Part shown: positions 6,258 through 8,451 of the stretch, piece after piece
How positions within the stretch are numbered: the first letter of the stretch is position 1
Layout: every line of letters begins with the position of its first letter
DNA from: Deltaproteobacteria bacterium
Lineage (GTDB): Bacteria; Myxococcota_A; UBA9042; DTJE01
Assembly (NCBI GenBank): GCA_013151875.1
Contig: JAADHL010000111.1
Coordinates: 1 to 8,451, forward strand
Reading direction: 5' to 3'
DNA length: 8,451 bases
Notes under the pieces: generated by a model
The model's input: the letters and a program-made list of their open reading frames with translations, nothing else
Databases searched by the model: none
Told to the model about the DNA's origin: nothing
Program-made: the position numbers and the translations under genes

Positions 6258-7532
6258 GTGACGGTCGAACATGTGAGCCGAACGGACATCGGACGGGTCC
6301 GCGAGCGCAACGAAGACAGCTTTTCAGCCGCCCCTGACATCGGGCTCTATATCGTGGCCGACGGCATGGGCGGCCAGGCAGGGGGGTACGAGGCCAGTCG
6401 CCTGGCCTGCGTCACCATCGAGGACTATGTCCGCAGGCGCCACGAGGTACTCCACGGTTACGAGGTGAGCCCGACGCCCGCCAGGAGGCGGGACCTGTTC
6501 CGCCTGCTGGAGGAGGCAATGCGCGCCGCCAGCGAGCGCATAATCATGGAGGCCGAAAACAATCCGGACCTTGATGGAATGGCGACCACTGCCGTGGTCC
6601 TGCTGATGGTCGGCGAACGGGCCTTTGTCGCGAACGTGGGCGACAGTCGCGCGTACCTCGTACGCAAAGGCGCCGCTCACCTCCTGACCGAGGATCACTC
6701 TCTGTTCTTTGAGTTGATAAGGCAGGGCAGACTCAGTCGCGGCACCACGGGCTTTCCCTACAAGAACGTGGTGACACGCGCCCTCGGGGTCAGAGGCACT
6801 GCCCTGGCGGACACGCTGGACTTCGACCTTCTGCCCGGCGACCGCCTGATGCTGTGCTCGGACGGACTGCATGGATACATGGACGACGACGAGGCCTTCC
6901 TGCTGATGACCAACGGGGGCCTGTCGGAGGTTGCGGACGGGCTGGTGAATTTCGCGTTGGACAGCGGCGGCAACGACAACATCACGGTGGTCATGACCGA
7001 GGTCGGCAGCATTGACGGCGACGCGGTTGAACTGGCCCGAAAGCAGGATGCAATATCTCGGTTTCCCATCCTGGCGGGGCTCGATTTCGGGGACCGGATT
7101 CGTCTGATCAGGGATTTCGACCGGAGAAATCTGGAGGAAGGACAGACCCTGTTCAGCGAGGGAGATGATGCCGACGGGCTGTATGGAATGGTGTCAGGGA
7201 AGATAGAAATAACAAGAGCCGGAAAGCCTGTGGCGTCATTCGGTCCGGGTTCCAACTTCGGCGAAATATCCCTGGTCGAACAGCGTCCCCGCCTGGTCTC
7301 GGCGGTGGCCAAAGGCAAGACGGAGGTGCTGGTTCTCAAGAGGCGGGTCTTTGAAATCATCTGCCGTAGATCGCCGCGACTATCATCAAAACTCCTGTCC
7401 AACCTGGTGGACACCCTGGCGCATCGCCTGTGGAGCACAAACGATGAACTGGTGATCCTGAAGACCCATTTCAGCGCCGAGGGATTGGACCTTCCCGACC
7501 TGCTGTCCTCGGACGACCTGGAGGAGGAATGA
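6258..7532 (+). CDS. PP2C-type Ser/Thr phosphatase with C-terminal cyclic-nucleotide-binding domain
   Basis: From GTG at 6258 the protein has 424 residues and no signal peptide, so it is cytosolic. Residues 1-247 are a bacterial PP2C domain with all main motifs: RERNEDS (15-21), VADGMGG (33-39) with metal-binding Asp35, GMATTA (107-112), NVGDSRAYLV (126-135), LCSDGLHGYM (199-208) and GNDNITVV (238-245). It should remove phosphate from Ser/Thr using Mn or Mg. Residues about 270-395 are a cyclic-nucleotide-binding domain: LEEGQTLFSEGD, then FGEISLVEQRPRLVS (334-348). Glu336 and Arg345 align with the residues that contact the ribose and phosphate of cAMP or cGMP in this family, so ligand binding is plausible. 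No HTH follows, so it is not a transcription factor. The likely role is a phosphatase controlled by a small ligand. It sits between porin and lipoprotein genes and overlaps the next gene by 4 bp. Confidence 0.95.
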   Translation: MTVEHVSRTDIGRVRERNEDSFSAAPDIGLYIVADGMGGQAGGYEASRLACVTIEDYVRRRHEVLHGYEVSPTPARRRDLFRLLEEAMRAASERIIMEAENNPDLDGMATTAVVLLMVGERAFVANVGDSRAYLVRKGAAHLLTEDHSLFFELIRQGRLSRGTTGFPYKNVVTRALGVRGTALADTLDFDLLPGDRLMLCSDGLHGYMDDDEAFLLMTNGGLSEVADGLVNFALDSGGNDNITVVMTEVGSIDGDAVELARKQDAISRFPILAGLDFGDRIRLIRDFDRRNLEEGQTLFSEGDDADGLYGMVSGKIEITRAGKPVASFGPGSNFGEISLVEQRPRLVSAVAKGKTEVLVLKRRVFEIICRRSPRLSSKLLSNLVDTLAHRLWSTNDELVILKTHFSAEGLDLPDLLSSDDLEEE

Positions 7533-8173
7533 TGTTGTCGTGTTCAACCGCACAAACGCGCATAGGCATTCTGCTTGCCGTGATGGCCGTGGGCGCCTGC
7601 GCCTGCAAATCCAGGCAAAGGGCGAGGCTCAACCCCAAAACAGGGACCACCGGCGGCGTCCTGGTCTTTTCGGACGACTTCGAGAGGACGGAAATCGGAA
7701 AGGACTGGCTGAACCGCTCCGGGAAATGGGTCATCAAGGACGGAATGCTGCATGGTCAAAATGACCGCAACGAGGGCATCTGGCTGAACACGCCGGTGCC
7801 GGATCGTTTCAGAATCGAATTCGACGCACGCGCCGATTCAGCGGAGGGCGACCTGAAATTCGAGGTATGCGCGTCCGAGCAACACCATCAAACCGGATAC
7901 ATCGTCATCATGGGCGGATGGAATAATTCGTTGAGCATAATCGCGCGCCTGAACGAACACGGCACGGACAGGCTCGAATCGGATATGAGGGGAGAAACGG
8001 GCCGTGTCTATCACATGATGGCAGTCAGGACGGACAGGTCGCTGCTGTGGTACGTGGACGGCAAGCTGGCCCTGACGTTCGAGGATGAGGATCCCCTGCA
8101 CGGACGCTTTTTTGCCTTCAACGACTGGTCGGCCCCGGTCGCCTTCGACAATCTGAAGATATTTCAGCTGTAA
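7529..8173 (+). CDS. Lipoprotein with a ConA-like (DUF1080 / 3-keto-disaccharide hydrolase-type) domain
   Basis: This is a 214-residue lipoprotein. The signal (TRIGILLAVMAVGAC, to Cys24, or Cys26 in the following ACK) ends in a plausible lipobox. Residues about 45-213 resemble the concanavalin-like jelly roll of DUF1080 and related domains: VFSDDFERTEIGKDW near the start, KWVIKDGML, LLWYVDGKLALTF, and the terminal APVAFDNLKIF strand. Some members act on 3-keto-glycosides, others only bind carbohydrate; no catalytic residue can be assigned here. Two adjacent ATG codons (7529 and 7532) follow GAGGAGG. The first overlaps the phosphatase stop as ATGA, so the two genes are translationally coupled; the second has better spacing from the ribosome site. 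It closes the rightward operon. The lipoprotein and fold are well supported; the activity is open. Confidence 0.88.
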   Translation: MMLSCSTAQTRIGILLAVMAVGACACKSRQRARLNPKTGTTGGVLVFSDDFERTEIGKDWLNRSGKWVIKDGMLHGQNDRNEGIWLNTPVPDRFRIEFDARADSAEGDLKFEVCASEQHHQTGYIVIMGGWNNSLSIIARLNEHGTDRLESDMRGETGRVYHMMAVRTDRSLLWYVDGKLALTFEDEDPLHGRFFAFNDWSAPVAFDNLKIFQL

Positions 8174-8185
8174 TCCGGGATTACA
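8169..8185. terminator. Palindrome between convergent genes, possible bidirectional terminator
   Basis: TGTAATCC-G-GGATTACA is an 8-bp inverted repeat around one base; as RNA it could form a 6-bp stem with a 5-base loop. It contains the stop codon of the lipoprotein gene and abuts the stop of the Gly-rich gene. No strong T run follows in either direction, so termination would be weak or Rho-assisted. Confidence 0.35.
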
Positions 8186-8451
8186 TCAAAAATTCGTGTT
8201 TGCGGCGATACCGTCCGCGCCGTTGCCGCCCACGTTGCCCAGGGAAGCCCCGCCGGCGCCGCCCGTTCCGCCCTGACCAGAACCCATGAATGTCAGACCC
8301 GAACTCTTGTAGGCGTCGGTCAGAGCAGCATCCGCGCCATGGACATAGATGCCGTAGGAGGCCCCACCACAACCGCCGCCGCCGCCGCCGCCGTGTCCGC
8401 CGCTGCCGCCCGCGCCCCCATGACCGCCTCCGGAAGTGCAGAAGGCCGCAT
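8186..8451 (-). CDS. Gly-rich surface-type protein, C-terminal fragment (start outside window)
   Basis: The minus-strand frame ending in TGA at 8188-8186 is open to the window edge and gives 87 residues, the C-terminal end of a longer protein. It opens with a Gly-rich stretch (GGGHGGAGGSGGHGG, then seven Gly and CGG), followed by SYGIYVHGADAALTD, a second Gly-rich stretch (GQGGTGGAGGAS) and the end GNGADGIAANTNF. Alternating Gly-rich loops and SYGIYV-type strands recall Gly-rich, beta-helix-like surface proteins seen in large deltaproteobacterial genomes, but no named family can be assigned. The Cys and Gly pattern and the repetitive coding support a real gene over the Arg-rich frame on the same strand. 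It converges on the rightward operon with a 12-bp gap between stop codons. Its function is unknown. Confidence 0.72.
   Translation of the reverse strand, partial: AAFCTSGGGHGGAGGSGGHGGGGGGGCGGASYGIYVHGADAALTDAYKSSGLTFMGSGQGGTGGAGGASLGNVGGNGADGIAANTNF
8373..8393. repeat. (CCG)7 microsatellite in the Gly-rich gene
   Basis: Seven perfect CCG units on the plus strand encode seven consecutive Gly on the minus strand. Such a tract can gain or lose whole codons without breaking the frame. Confidence 0.9.

Noticed and set aside
6758..7438. A 226-codon Ser/Arg/Pro-rich minus-strand frame
   Set aside because: It is antisense to the well-supported PP2C and cyclic-nucleotide domains, with composition typical of antisense translation.
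8181..8372. A 63-codon Arg-rich open frame on the minus strand
   Set aside because: It is the out-of-frame reading of the Gly-rich gene; CGG repeats read as poly-Arg. The Gly frame is open to the edge and gives a coherent repeat pattern.

Overview
The window is about 60% G+C by eye and densely coded, with seven protein genes and no RNA genes, transposases or CRISPR. It suggests a member of the former Deltaproteobacteria / Myxococcota-like bacteria, probably little studied. The grounds are several lipoproteins, Ser/Thr-phosphorylation signalling parts (FHA, PP2C), Asp/Pro-rich repeats, a Gly-rich surface-type protein and an outer-membrane porin. This assignment is an inference from gene content; there is no marker gene.

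Layout: two gene sets diverge from a 115-bp intergenic region (4540-4654). Leftward (minus strand) run a B12-binding radical SAM enzyme with an unusual C-terminal extension (GTG start at 4539, end 2140), then after 116 bp an FHA-GAF protein (2023-1103), then after 22 bp the start of a GH20-like glycosidase lipoprotein that leaves the window at base 1. Rightward (plus strand) run an alginate-export-type outer-membrane porin (4655-6232), a PP2C phosphatase with a cyclic-nucleotide-binding domain (6258-7532), and a ConA-fold lipoprotein (7529-8173, 4-bp overlap with the phosphatase gene). A Gly-rich protein gene converges on them from the right edge (8186-8451, start outside the window).

How they may work together: the plus-strand genes look like one operon that joins an envelope pore, a phosphatase sensing a small ligand, and a lipoprotein with a carbohydrate-type fold. 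On the minus strand, an FHA phosphothreonine reader sits next to a glycan-directed lipoprotein. Reader and eraser of Thr phosphorylation are both present, but no kinase is in the window. A carbohydrate or surface theme is plausible but not proven.

The most unusual object is the radical SAM protein. A complete cobalamin/radical SAM enzyme runs without a stop into a basic, hydrophobic, lipobox-like segment, three near-identical 28-residue Asp/Pro repeats and a beta-sandwich-like domain. That tail looks like an exported lipoprotein or a modified substrate, and it conflicts with a cytosolic enzyme in the same chain.
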